The notes: a model not told the origin generated them from the letters alone. Positions 16,044 through 24,163 are shown, counted from the first letter of the stretch. The stretch is 64,000 nt of DNA from an uncultured Lachnospiraceae bacterium (GCA_947176505.1 CAMWQW010000012.1:1-64000); one strand, 5' to 3'. Program-made: numbers and translations.

Positions 16044-16841
16044 TCAAATATCAAAAATGATGTCGTGTTCCCATATCGGGCCGGAAAGCACTTTGGTCTG
16101 TCTGCAATACTCACATGTCTCACAAGCGGTCGGCTCTTCCTGTTTTGCCTTTAACCTCTGGATTCTTGGAAGATTTGTTTTTACCGCTGAAAGCGCCGCA
16201 TCAAGTTTGGTCTGTGGAATCCTTATCACTTCAAAATCCGTTGCCTCTTCCTTTGTGGCGGCAGCTATAAAGAATGGCAGTTTATCCCCCGTCAGAATTT
16301 CCACGACTTTCTGATATACCGCCCCCTGTATGTCATATCCCCAATATTCAATAAAATCCATCGGCGCAGAATCGCCCGTCCATTTTGCTTTCCTGATGCT
16401 CTCCACTATTTTCAGGTCTACGATTGCCTGCCCCGGCAAATAGGAATCCATCTTAATTTTGAACGGAACCCCAAACAGATCAGCAGTCATAATAACCTGT
16501 TTTTGGCCGGACATGTACCGCATAAATACCCTGTCCTGTGTCACACGTTCAATAATCCCGTTTGCCTTTATATATCCAGCTTTCAAACCTCCATCTTTTT
16601 TGAAGCACTCCTGATTCTCCTGCTTATACTTATCAAGTGTTCCCTCAAAATAAGCATCCACATAGCCGCCCACCAGTAATGCAGTTGTTTTTTTCTCCTC
16701 ATATTTGCCGGCTATTTTGGCAAGGGCTGTTTTTTCACAGCCCTTTTTTCCATAGCTTCCGCAAAAATCCTTATATTGAGATACACTGCAAAACTGATAA
16801 TTCGCTATGCAGGAATGGTAATTCTCCGCTGTCAGCTTCAT
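16044..16841 (-). CDS. PD-(D/E)XK exonuclease, RecE/exonuclease VIII-like
   Basis: A 265-residue nuclease. The core FKIKMDSYLPGQAIVDLKIVESI gives the D...DLK catalytic pattern of PD-(D/E)XK exonucleases, and the later WGYDIQGAVYQK supplies the conserved Gln-Tyr. The C-terminus has a Cys cluster (ACETCEYCRQTK). It would resect DNA ends for RecT, encoded 1.3 kb away in the same operon. Its start overlaps the stop of the DUF1351 gene in an ATGA. Confidence 0.8.
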   Translation of the reverse strand: MKLTAENYHSCIANYQFCSVSQYKDFCGSYGKKGCEKTALAKIAGKYEEKKTTALLVGGYVDAYFEGTLDKYKQENQECFKKDGGLKAGYIKANGIIERVTQDRVFMRYMSGQKQVIMTADLFGVPFKIKMDSYLPGQAIVDLKIVESIRKAKWTGDSAPMDFIEYWGYDIQGAVYQKVVEILTGDKLPFFIAAATKEEATDFEVIRIPQTKLDAALSAVKTNLPRIQRLKAKQEEPTACETCEYCRQTKVLSGPIWEHDIIFDI

Positions 16842-17773
16842 TTGACCACCTCATATCTGATTTCGCTAAATTCGCAGAACTCCACTATTTTCTGCATATC
16901 TTTTTCGGAGAAGAGCCGTAACAGAAAGCCTTTCTCCGCTTCATTCTGGCTTGTAGCAACCTTTTCAGGACCACTTGCAGTATTTTCCTCATGTGTGGTA
17001 TTTTCCTGCCTGTTTGCGCCTTGTGGTGCGTTTGCCGCATTCTGCGCCTGAACTGATTCTGTAATGGGCGCAGATGCAGCACTCGCCGCTGCTTCCGCTC
17101 TGGCACGTTCCTCTTTCTCCCTCTGCTCCCGTGCCACTCTTTCCTCGGCAATCTGTTTCTGCCTCTGTAAAGCGTTCATGTACTGGATAGCCTCATTGAG
17201 CATCAGGGATTCTTCGTACTTCTCCACGCCCTCTTTCACAAAATCCCCCGGCATGGTGTTAATTGTCTGGTAATCCTGCAAAATACTCTCTATCCCGGAA
17301 TCAATACCACTCTTCCACTCGCTTACCTTTGCCGTGGCGTTGAGCCATTTATCCTGATAGATTTTTCCGAAAGCCTTTTCCCGGATTGCCTCCGGCAGCT
17401 TCGCCGCCGCCTCGTTGAAATATGTCCTGATTCTTTCCAGAGTGGCTTTTTTTCGTCTTGCCTCGTAGTCCTTTACCTTTTCGTCAATCATGGCAATCGG
17501 CTTCTCAATGATAGCTTTTAATTCATTGACCTGCGCCTCGAAAGCATCATAGGGCAAAAGCCATGTTTTTTTGATTTCGATTTTTCGGTCGTTTACCTCT
17601 TTCTGCAGCTTCCGCAATCCGGCAATGTCTGTTTTTGCCTCCTTGATGTTTTCATCGGTATAAACGATTTTCTCATATCGCTTCATTTCTGCGGAAAGCC
17701 GCTCTTTCAACTCTTCAAAATTCCAGCTGATTGTTCCCGGTGTCTGCTGTGCTACTACCTGTAATTCTTCCAT
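16838..17773 (-). CDS. DUF1351-type phage recombination-associated protein
   Basis: A 311-residue protein. Residues 10-200 are charged helices (KRYEKIVYTDENIKEAKTDI, WLLPYDAFEAQVNELKAIIEKP) as in the DUF1351 family that accompanies phage RecT-type systems. A coiled segment rich in Arg/Glu follows, then an Ala/Asn/Gln-rich linker and a short conserved end (FSEKDMQKIVEFCEFSEIRYEVV). Biochemical role unknown. The start at 17773 is preferred, with GGAGG 8 bp upstream. Confidence 0.75.
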   Translation of the reverse strand: MEELQVVAQQTPGTISWNFEELKERLSAEMKRYEKIVYTDENIKEAKTDIAGLRKLQKEVNDRKIEIKKTWLLPYDAFEAQVNELKAIIEKPIAMIDEKVKDYEARRKKATLERIRTYFNEAAAKLPEAIREKAFGKIYQDKWLNATAKVSEWKSGIDSGIESILQDYQTINTMPGDFVKEGVEKYEESLMLNEAIQYMNALQRQKQIAEERVAREQREKEERARAEAAASAASAPITESVQAQNAANAPQGANRQENTTHEENTASGPEKVATSQNEAEKGFLLRLFSEKDMQKIVEFCEFSEIRYEVVK

Positions 17774-17797
17774 TGCGTTATCCTCCATTTTCACATT

Positions 17798-18187
17798 TTA
17801 TTTAAAAATACCTTTGTCTTTCAGGTCATTCAGGATGCTTAACATCGCATCCCGTACACGGTCACTCTCACGCTCCGCCCCCCCCCGGACGAATTTTTCA
17901 AAATCTGCCCGGTATCTTTCTGATACGATTTTGGAATACTTCTCCATGATCGGAGTTAATTCCTCCAAAAACTGCTCAACTTCTTTTTCCAGTCCGAGGC
18001 GTTCAATAAGCGAATCCGATAAAATAGCATGAGCATCTACCCCGATAGGAGAAATGCTGATAGCTACGCCCATAACATCAGCTGTATTCCCGGTTGCTTT
18101 TAACATGCTAAGTTTTGCGATTGTGTTCAGCTTTTCCTCTGCGCTCATTTTTGCGCCGTCTCTAAAAATTTGTTCTATATCTCTCAC
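17798..18187 (-). CDS. Small helical phage protein with a 9-G tract
   Basis: A 129-residue, mostly helical protein of unknown function, between DUF1351 and RecT genes. It starts at a GTG preceded by AGGAGG. Near residue 100 the coding strand has nine G in a row (complement of 17878-17886), encoding RGGA. Such a run is prone to slippage and could shift the frame to an early stop. As written the frame is intact. Confidence 0.7.
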   Translation of the reverse strand: MRDIEQIFRDGAKMSAEEKLNTIAKLSMLKATGNTADVMGVAISISPIGVDAHAILSDSLIERLGLEKEVEQFLEELTPIMEKYSKIVSERYRADFEKFVRGGAERESDRVRDAMLSILNDLKDKGIFK

Positions 18188-18198
18188 TTGTTTTCCTC

Positions 18199-19053
18199 CT
18201 ACTTGAACGGAAGCTCGCCATCGTCCATTGCGTCAATACCTGCGTACATTTCAGCATCCGGCTCCTGCGGCACTTCCTTAAAATCTCCGTCAATGACGTT
18301 ATCATCACCAAGCACATCAGCAGGGGTATCTTCATCTGCGCCTTTGCGCATCACCTTTGATGGTGTTTCCTCAAACTCAACCCCGGCTCCCTCGTCAAAT
18401 GCTCTCCGTTGCTCGATGTTGTCAAAATCCAAATCAATCAGTTTGCACAGCCGCCGCAACACCGTTTTTTTCTGCATTTCCCCCGGACTCTCTTTCCACG
18501 CCTGACTGTTCTTTGCCTTTGAGTAGGTACTCCGGGTTTTTTCGATTTCGGCAACGCTCATTGTGTCGTACATCATGGAACCGTCTTTGTAGAGGACGAT
18601 TGCGAAAGCTCCCAGAACCTCTTCGCTGTTGAACGGAATCGGTTTGAAATTCACAAACTGCTGTCCGTTTTCAATCAGTTCTTCAAAAAAATCGCCCTTG
18701 CGAACCAGTTTGGCGTAGATGTCTTTTATCGGCTCTCTGCTGTACTTTTTACAAAGTTTGATTTCCCCCTTGTAATCTGTCTGGAACTGAACCTTGCCCC
18801 CATAAGGGATTGCGTAACATTCCCGGTTGAAAAAGTCCAATCCCAGATATGCACCTTTGGCAAGCGTTACTCCTATTGATTCAGGGGTTATGCCCTGAAA
18901 GCCATCGAGGTTATCCTTTACCACTGTAATACAGTTCAGGATGAACCTCTGCTGATTAAGTCCTTGCGGTAACGCCTTTGCATGAGCGGAAAGCTCTGAT
19001 TTTATGCTCTGCTCAACACCTGCAAGGTACTGTTTCGTAGTTACCTGTGCCAT
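18199..19053 (-). CDS. recT: RecT-family single-strand annealing protein
   Basis: A 284-residue recombinase that anneals single strands made by the neighbouring exonuclease. Family features run from the N-terminus to about residue 210: FILNCITVVKDN, LAKGAYLGLDFFNRECYAIPYGG-type core with VQFQTDYKGEIKLCKKY, and AWKESPGEMQKKTVLRRLCK. The tail from residue 225 is acidic; it contains DDNVIDGDFKEV and ends MDDGELPFK, similar to the acidic tip of single-strand binding proteins. Ribosome site GGAGG. The start lies inside the end of the preceding small gene (41-bp overlap). Confidence 0.92.
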   Translation of the reverse strand: MAQVTTKQYLAGVEQSIKSELSAHAKALPQGLNQQRFILNCITVVKDNLDGFQGITPESIGVTLAKGAYLGLDFFNRECYAIPYGGKVQFQTDYKGEIKLCKKYSREPIKDIYAKLVRKGDFFEELIENGQQFVNFKPIPFNSEEVLGAFAIVLYKDGSMMYDTMSVAEIEKTRSTYSKAKNSQAWKESPGEMQKKTVLRRLCKLIDLDFDNIEQRRAFDEGAGVEFEETPSKVMRKGADEDTPADVLGDDNVIDGDFKEVPQEPDAEMYAGIDAMDDGELPFK

Positions 19054-19294
19054 CTTCCATTTCCTCCATTTTCCTCACTAAAATTGTGATTGTATTAACT
19101 TCACGCCTTATGGCGTAATGTCTGATTTCATCCGGCAGTAAAACGTTCATATAATCCGCTTCCAGTCTGTTCAACTCTATCTTGCGTGTGCATAAAAACA
19201 CAACATTCAAAAGCTCCTGATCCGTCAGCATAATCTTCTCGTTTTGTTCTGCCTCTTTCCTGATTCCGTCATAGTCAATCGCCGTATACTTCAT
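19013..19294 (-). CDS. Small phage protein overlapping recT
   Basis: A 93-residue protein, not recognised. It is charged and helical in the first half (KEAEQNEKIMLTDQELLNVV) and ends NYETVPCRC. It overlaps the transglycosylase gene by 20 bp upstream and recT by 41 bp downstream, so the three are probably translated in a coupled way. No strong ribosome site was seen. The operon position points to a recombination or early role. Confidence 0.6.
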   Translation of the reverse strand: MKYTAIDYDGIRKEAEQNEKIMLTDQELLNVVFLCTRKIELNRLEADYMNVLLPDEIRHYAIRREVNTITILVRKMEEMEDGTGNYETVPCRC

Positions 19295-20018
19295 GCGAAA
19301 TCTCAGCCTCCCTTGCCAGTATCTTTTCCGAATACTCCGTACTGAATATGCCTTTTTTCAAAAGTCTTTCGGCTCCGGATTCTCCGCAGTTGTAGCACAT
19401 AAGGACTACATTCGCATCGTGGTATCTCGAAAACAACTCTGCCAGATAATCAAGCGACACTTCCAGATTCCCGTATGGGTCGTATATATCCGTCACCCCT
19501 AACCTTTCCATCCGCTCCTGATGCCACTTATCGTTTATCATGGCATACCCTTTACAAGAACCGTCTGGACTTTCTGCATCCCATTGATAGCCGCTTTCCT
19601 TTTCAATCAGGGCAAGCATGAGGGGATAGCTGATATTATGCTCCCGGCATAGATTGTATAAATATACCCTTACAGATTCCGGTAAGCATCCTCCGGCTCT
19701 TTTATATTCCTGCGGTATATCCCATTCAGGAACCCCGCCCCATTCTTCCAATGTTGTGTTGTGTCCTGCAAACGGCTCTGTTTCGCTCCCATCGCTAAAT
19801 ACAACCAGAATTTCTATACCGTTTTCGTACTCTTCCTTATCTGTCTCTCCCGATTCCCACGCCAAGCTGTCTGTGTCCTGAATTATTACGATTTCATCAG
19901 TAGCCGGATGTTCGAGTGCCGCAAATATCGGAATCGCCGTAATACAAGCCATACTCCCAAGAAGTACCCTTGCGGCAATCCGCAATTTCTCCGCTCGCTT
20001 ATCAAATCTGGTATGCAA
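19275..20018 (-). CDS. Membrane-anchored lytic transglycosylase (SLT-type) in early operon
   Basis: A 247-residue protein from a TTG at 20018 that has GGAGGTAAAAGGA directly upstream. A hydrophobic helix near residues 13-36 (ARVLLGSMACITAIPIFAAL) should anchor it in the membrane. After an acidic linker, residues from about 120 on carry a transglycosylase fold: LMLALIEKESGY with the catalytic Glu, then SPDGSCKGYAMIN and VVLMCYNCGESGA. It would cut peptidoglycan. Its place in the early operon, far from the lysis genes, is unusual. An ATG at 20072 is an alternative but lacks a ribosome site as good. Confidence 0.7.
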   Translation of the reverse strand: MHTRFDKRAEKLRIAARVLLGSMACITAIPIFAALEHPATDEIVIIQDTDSLAWESGETDKEEYENGIEILVVFSDGSETEPFAGHNTTLEEWGGVPEWDIPQEYKRAGGCLPESVRVYLYNLCREHNISYPLMLALIEKESGYQWDAESPDGSCKGYAMINDKWHQERMERLGVTDIYDPYGNLEVSLDYLAELFSRYHDANVVLMCYNCGESGAERLLKKGIFSTEYSEKILAREAEISHEVYGD

Positions 20019-20175
20019 TCCTTTTACCTCCAGTCTCCCCGGCATTGACGAATATCCCGACATCCACTCCATTATCTTTTTCAATCGCAAGCATCAATTC
20101 TTCCCTTGTGAAAATTCCATACTCGGACGCAAGATACTCCTGAATCTTTTTTGCCTGTTCACTCAATTTCTGCAT
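20002..20175 (-). CDS. Small 57-aa phage protein
   Basis: An open frame of 57 codons from ATG at 20175 to TGA at 20002. It starts 13 bp inside the end of the upstream XRE gene and ends 17 bp inside the transglycosylase gene, so it closes an otherwise empty gap. The N-terminal half is helical and charged (SEQAKKIQEYLASEYG) and contains the pattern FTREELMLAI, as in small regulators; the end is GKRIAYQI. A purine-rich AAAGGGGG stands just before the ATG. Function unknown. Confidence 0.6.
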   Translation of the reverse strand: MQKLSEQAKKIQEYLASEYGIFTREELMLAIEKDNGVDVGIFVNAGETGGKRIAYQI

Positions 20176-20663
20176 CCCCCTTTGTATTTTTCCCCAAGAA
20201 GCATTAGCTCTGAAATGCTCTGCTGTAAAGAACTAAACCGCTCCATGATGTCCTGCAACTCTTCCTGCTTCTCTTTCCCGATTGTTCCATCGTCAGCTAT
20301 ATCAAGTAGCTTTTCTTTGATGTCCTCTACTTCCCTCATGCTCAATTTTTTAATCAGTCTGATTGCCACGCTTTCAACCGACTTAATTTCAGTCGCTATA
20401 TTCATAGCCCGGCCTATCGGACATTCCCCCTTGCAGTATAAGGACCGCAATTCCGGGGCATTGTATAAATCCGCCATAAGAACGACCATATCAACTGGTA
20501 CCGTCTTTGTTACCCCTAACTCGTATTTCTGCAAGGATGATACAGATATTCCCAGAAGTTCTGCAGCTCCCTCACGGCTTGATAGCTTCTGGTTGTGCAT
20601 TGCCGCCTCTTTCCTGCAACGAAAATATATATTTTCGGGTTCCATCGTACATTCGCTATCCAT
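20163..20663 (-). CDS. XRE-type HTH regulator with helical tail
   Basis: A 166-residue protein. Residues 25-70 form a helix-turn-helix (SSREGAAELLGISVSSLQKYELG). A Cys pair follows (LYCKGECPIG), then a C-terminal helical region from about residue 90 (ESVAIRLIKKLSMREVEDIKEKLLDIADDG). The combination resembles Firmicute phage regulators of the early operon. Ribosome site AGGAGG about 10 bp before the ATG. It is the second gene of the early operon. Confidence 0.75.
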   Translation of the reverse strand: MDSECTMEPENIYFRCRKEAAMHNQKLSSREGAAELLGISVSSLQKYELGVTKTVPVDMVVLMADLYNAPELRSLYCKGECPIGRAMNIATEIKSVESVAIRLIKKLSMREVEDIKEKLLDIADDGTIGKEKQEELQDIMERFSSLQQSISELMLLGEKYKGGCRN

Positions 20664-20701
20664 TTTCCCATTGCCTCCTGCGTTGTAAAATATAAATGTG
20701 C

Positions 20702-20911
20702 TTACAGGAAGTTCCCAGAATCAGCAATGCCGAGAATATCGCTGATCTCCTTAACCATATTCGGGCTGTATATCCTGCCGTTGATAATGCCGCCAATCCA
20801 CCGTTTTGTTTTCCCGGTCATTGTGGCAATATCCGCTATGGTTAAATCCCGGTCGATCATTGCTTTCTTTGCTTCCTTGCACCATTGCGGAAGGATAGAC
20901 CTGTTTTCCAT
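20702..20911 (-). CDS. Cro-like small HTH protein
   Basis: A 69-residue DNA-binding protein and the first gene of the early operon, divergent from the CI-like repressor. The core LTIADIATMTGKTKRWIGGIINGRIYSP is a helix-turn-helix. The ATG at 20911 follows GGAGGAAACCAC. A promoter with near-consensus boxes lies about 110 bp upstream. It is probably the lytic-side switch protein, although a small excisionase-type factor cannot be excluded. Confidence 0.75.
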   Translation of the reverse strand: MENRSILPQWCKEAKKAMIDRDLTIADIATMTGKTKRWIGGIINGRIYSPNMVKEISDILGIADSGNFL

Positions 20912-21022
20912 GTGGTTTCCTCCTTTTTGTGGTTTACTTTTGCCACCAAAACCGCTAAAATGATTTTGTATGTTCTCATTTGAGTAGCACGTTTTGATAG
21001 CGTTTTGTAGTTCGTATTTTGA

Positions 21023-21052
21023 AGTATAGCGTACTTTGGTGCGTTCTGTCAA
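21023..21052 (-). promoter_or_regulatory. Predicted early promoter with shared 14-mer
   Basis: On the - strand TTGACA (21047-21052) and TATACT (21023-21028) are 18 bp apart. The spacer holds AACGCACCAAAGTA (21032-21045), identical to the 14-mer in the late promoter. A related half (GGTGCGTTT) lies at the ribosome site of the CI-like gene near 21090. It is a good candidate for the repressor operator. Confidence 0.7.
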
Positions 21053-21099
21053 GCATTATTTTCTATTCGTGCGCTCTCAAATTTTACGGAGGTGCGTTT

Positions 21100-21465
21100 A
21101 TGGAAACTTTTTATGAGACAGTCAATCGGATATGTCGTGAAAAAGGCACTACGGCTACCACAGTCCTAAAGGCAATCGGGGCATCCACCGGGAATGTCAG
21201 TAAGTGGAAAAATGGGTCTATCCCGAATATTGACCTTGCTCTGCGGTTTGCCCGGTATCTGGGAATCACTCTGGATTATCTTGTAACCGGGGAGGATGTT
21301 TACTCTGCCCCCTTGCCCGTTCCTGAATCTGGATTGAGCGTTGACGATTCTGAATGGCTTTCCCTCATCCGGGGAATACCCGCCGAAAAACAGGAAATGT
21401 GCAAGGACTTTCTGCGCACTCACGCTTATGTCCCGGAAAAGTATGCGAACAAGAAAAAAGCATAG
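21100..21465 (+). CDS. CI-like prophage repressor
   Basis: A 121-residue protein transcribed away from the early operon. Residues 5-65 form an XRE helix-turn-helix (TATTVLKAIGASTGNVSKWKNGSIPNIDLALRFARYLGIT). The rest is a short tail without a LexA-type peptidase domain, so release from repression would need something other than RecA-stimulated self-cleavage. The start ATG follows ACGGAGGTGCGTTT. It is first in a three-gene + strand unit with the nuclease-like gene and the integrase. Confidence 0.8.
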   Translation: METFYETVNRICREKGTTATTVLKAIGASTGNVSKWKNGSIPNIDLALRFARYLGITLDYLVTGEDVYSAPLPVPESGLSVDDSEWLSLIRGIPAEKQEMCKDFLRTHAYVPEKYANKKKA

Positions 21466-21516
21466 TTACTTTTGAGTATTTTCAATGGTTTAAAAGCCAG
21501 AAACGGGGGAATGATT

Positions 21517-22263
21517 ATGTCTTTTGACAGGCACACTCAATTTATGTTATCCGGCAATCCTGCCGGGTTTGATGCGGTTGATTTCTGGGAATGGAATGGC
21601 GCAAATTGTCTTGACGGCTCCGTCCGGGGAAGTCTTGCAGAATTTATTGTTATGAAAGCACTCGGCATCAGACAGGAACGGAAAGCATGGGCCGCATATG
21701 ATATTGATTTTTACGGAAACCGTATAGAGGTAAAATCCACATCGCTTTTTACCTTAAAGCATGGAAAAGATGTCCGGCAGTATGTAGGAAACCAACGGCT
21801 TACATTTAGCATAGAACCAAAACATATCCATGAGATCGGCGGTGAATGGACTTCCAGAAACCGCAACTCTGACCTCTATGTGTTTGCGTTGCTGACATCC
21901 CAAAACGCTTCTCTTTTGGATGCGTGGGATTTTTACGTTGTTCCTACTTCCGTTCTGGATGATTCTTTCCCGGAACAAAAAACCATTTCAATTACTTCGA
22001 TTGAAAACGCCGGATTCTGTAAGTGCGGTTATTCATTACTTCTGCAGACCGTAATAAATTTGCTGGGGGATTCTTTTATGAGTGAGAAACAGACTTCTAC
22101 TATCCATGTTGGCAGTGAGAGTGAGAAAATGGAATTGCAACGCCTAATTGCCTGTTATCAGGCCGCAAATCCGAACGACAGGAAAACAGTATGGGCATCG
22201 CTTGGAAAATACCTGAATGAGCCTAATTCAACGCAAGGGGGAACTGTATTTGAAAATCAATAG
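21517..22263 (+). CDS. Predicted PD-(D/E)XK-fold nuclease between repressor and integrase
   Basis: A 248-residue protein. The segment LAEFIVMKALGI (E42) followed by YDIDFYGNRIEVKST (D62, D64, E71, K73) has the spacing of a restriction-endonuclease-like active site. Later parts (NSDLYVFALLTS and DAWDFYVVPT) fit the same fold. It is not a known methylase-linked restriction enzyme and no methylase is near. Genes in this slot of prophages often protect the lysogen from other phages; that is inference. The C-terminal 61 residues start at an ATG (22078) with its own GGGGGA site, so a short product may also be made. Start chosen at 21517, 6 bp after GGGGA. Confidence 0.6.
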   Translation: MSFDRHTQFMLSGNPAGFDAVDFWEWNGANCLDGSVRGSLAEFIVMKALGIRQERKAWAAYDIDFYGNRIEVKSTSLFTLKHGKDVRQYVGNQRLTFSIEPKHIHEIGGEWTSRNRNSDLYVFALLTSQNASLLDAWDFYVVPTSVLDDSFPEQKTISITSIENAGFCKCGYSLLLQTVINLLGDSFMSEKQTSTIHVGSESEKMELQRLIACYQAANPNDRKTVWASLGKYLNEPNSTQGGTVFENQ

Positions 22264-23986
22264 TATTCCTCCTGCTATAAGAAATAAAGTTGCAATTTAT
22301 ATCAGGGTTTCGACCGTCTATCAGGTTGACAGGGATTCCCTACCCATGCAGCGCAGTGATCTTATCGCCTACTGTAAGCTGATTCTGGAAACAGAAAGCT
22401 ATGAAATTTTTGAGGATGCCGGGTATTCCGGGAAGAATGTTGACCGCCCGGCTTTTCAGGAAATGATGAAACGTGTCCGTGACGGGGAATTTACACATAT
22501 CCTTGTCTGGAAGATTGACCGTATATCCCGGAACCTCCTTGACTTTGCGAATATGTATCAGGAATTAAAGACGCTCGGAGTTACTTTTGTCAGCAAAAAC
22601 GAACAATTCCAGACAAATACCGCTATGGGTGAAGCCATGCTTAAAATCATTCTGGTATTTGCGGAACTTGAAAGAAACATGACCTCGGAGCGTGTCACTG
22701 CTACCATGATAGACCGGGCCAGTAAAGGCATCTGGAACGGCGGCAGGATTCCTTACGGGTACAACTATGATTATGAGAAAAAAGAATTTGTATTGAATGA
22801 GGATGAAGCCCCGGTTGTCAAGCTGATTTTCGATTTATATTTAGAGCATCGCTCCCTTGTCTATATTGTAAAGTATCTGGATGGAAAACAGATACGTACC
22901 CGGCTTGGTTTCCAATTTTCCCCTACCACTCTGCATATCATCCTGCGGAATCCTTTTTATATCGGCACTTACCGTTACAACCACTACAAGGACACTACCC
23001 GGACAAAAATAGAAAAGGATGAATCGGAATGGATACTTGTAGAGAATCATCATCCGGCAATCATCAAAGAGGCTCAATATAAAGCTGTCGGGGAAATTCT
23101 GGATGTCAACGCCCGTATGGTACGCACTCCCGGAAAACAATGCACCCGGAAAAACACTCATGTTTTCGGCGGTCTTATGTATTGCGGTCTTTGTGGGAAG
23201 CCGATGCACTCTACTCCGGGGAAAAAATTAGTTTCAGGCATCCGTCCATCAAAATATACCTGCCCGCAGATTCGCCGCGGCAGTGCGTGTGATAATGCTA
23301 TTGTGAATGATTCCATAATCGGGGAATTTATGATAAACCTGATCCTGAATATCCTGAACGCAAGAAAATCCGTGGATGCAGATACCACCCCGGATCAGCT
23401 TCAATCCATGATACTAATTAGCAGCACTTTTGAGGATGTGAAAGATATATCCCCAGATGGACTGCAGGAGCTACTGTCTCTCTTCCAGCGTTCTTCATCC
23501 GATGATATGATATTCAAACCCCGGAAACCTAAGAAAACAGAAATTGCCCCCGAAATGAAAAAACTTCGTGCAGAAAAGCTCAAAATTGAAAGGGCATTAG
23601 ACAGATTGAAAAAACTCTATCTCTATTCCGATGATTCTATGACAGAAAACGAATACATCATTGAGCGCAGCAAGCTCACGGATAAATTGGAGGACTTCAA
23701 CGAACAACTCGGCGTTCTTGCAAAGGAATCTGTTTCTAAAGCTATCAGTGATGAGGATTTTATAAGAGTAGCCAGCCAGTTCATACTAAGCCGCCATTTG
23801 CAAGACAAAACATATATCTATTACAGAAAACTTGCAGAGGTTACGGATGCGGATGTCCTGCATGAGTTTTTTGCCGGACTTGTGGATTCTATTTCGGTAT
23901 CGTACAGCCGTATAATCAATGTGATATTCCTGAATGGACTTTCTCTTTCATTCACATATGCAGAAAAAGAGCCGCCTGTCAATTAA
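22250..23986 (+). CDS. Large serine integrase
   Basis: A 578-residue site-specific recombinase that inserts and excises the prophage. The resolvase domain opens with AIYIRVST (catalytic Ser about residue 21) and continues with the arginine-bearing ILVWKIDRISRN. A recombinase domain follows (IPYGYNYDYEKKEFVLNED), then the zinc ribbon (GGLMYCGLCGKPM ... YTCPQIRRGSACDN) and a long coiled coil (MKKLRAEKLKIERALDRLKKL). The likely start is a TTG at 22250 with AAGGGGGAACTGTA before it, overlapping the nuclease-like gene; an ATG at 22217 lacks such a site. Confidence 0.92.
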   Translation: MKINSIPPAIRNKVAIYIRVSTVYQVDRDSLPMQRSDLIAYCKLILETESYEIFEDAGYSGKNVDRPAFQEMMKRVRDGEFTHILVWKIDRISRNLLDFANMYQELKTLGVTFVSKNEQFQTNTAMGEAMLKIILVFAELERNMTSERVTATMIDRASKGIWNGGRIPYGYNYDYEKKEFVLNEDEAPVVKLIFDLYLEHRSLVYIVKYLDGKQIRTRLGFQFSPTTLHIILRNPFYIGTYRYNHYKDTTRTKIEKDESEWILVENHHPAIIKEAQYKAVGEILDVNARMVRTPGKQCTRKNTHVFGGLMYCGLCGKPMHSTPGKKLVSGIRPSKYTCPQIRRGSACDNAIVNDSIIGEFMINLILNILNARKSVDADTTPDQLQSMILISSTFEDVKDISPDGLQELLSLFQRSSSDDMIFKPRKPKKTEIAPEMKKLRAEKLKIERALDRLKKLYLYSDDSMTENEYIIERSKLTDKLEDFNEQLGVLAKESVSKAISDEDFIRVASQFILSRHLQDKTYIYYRKLAEVTDADVLHEFFAGLVDSISVSYSRIINVIFLNGLSLSFTYAEKEPPVN

Positions 23987-24005
23987 GGCGACTCTTCTTT
24001 TCTTG
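23968..24005 (+). terminator. Terminator of the integrase gene
   Basis: AGAGCCGCC (23968-23976) pairs with GGCGACTCT (23987-23995) apart from one mismatch, and the stem is followed by TCTTTTCTT. The integrase stop codon lies in the loop. Confidence 0.7.
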
Positions 24006-24007
24006 CA

Positions 24008-24163
24008 TCAAACATCATTTTCGGTATCTGATTCTTTATTTAATCCCAGAAATGAATATCCGCAGGATTTACACTGATATACGCTTACACAATTCTTAGG
24101 CTGATAGTCTATCCTCTCCGCTACACCTCCACAGCTTATGCAAGGTACGTTCTCATTCAGCAC
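24008..24163 (-). CDS. Candidate small zinc-ribbon protein at prophage edge
   Basis: A 51-codon frame from GTG at 24163 to TGA at 24008. It encodes two CxxC pairs, CISC near residue 8 and CKSC near residue 31, in a compact ribbon-like protein, which is unlikely by chance. The frame stays open about 20 codons further upstream, to about 24221, without an ATG, so it could also be the tail of a gene cut by prophage integration. AAAGG stands 10 bp before the GTG. It lies in the interval that must contain the right attachment site. Confidence 0.5.
   Translation of the reverse strand: MLNENVPCISCGGVAERIDYQPKNCVSVYQCKSCGYSFLGLNKESDTENDV

Noticed and set aside
21019..21099. + strand promoter for the CI-like repressor
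   Set aside because: No pair of boxes with acceptable spacing could be found, although the region overlaps the divergent early promoter.
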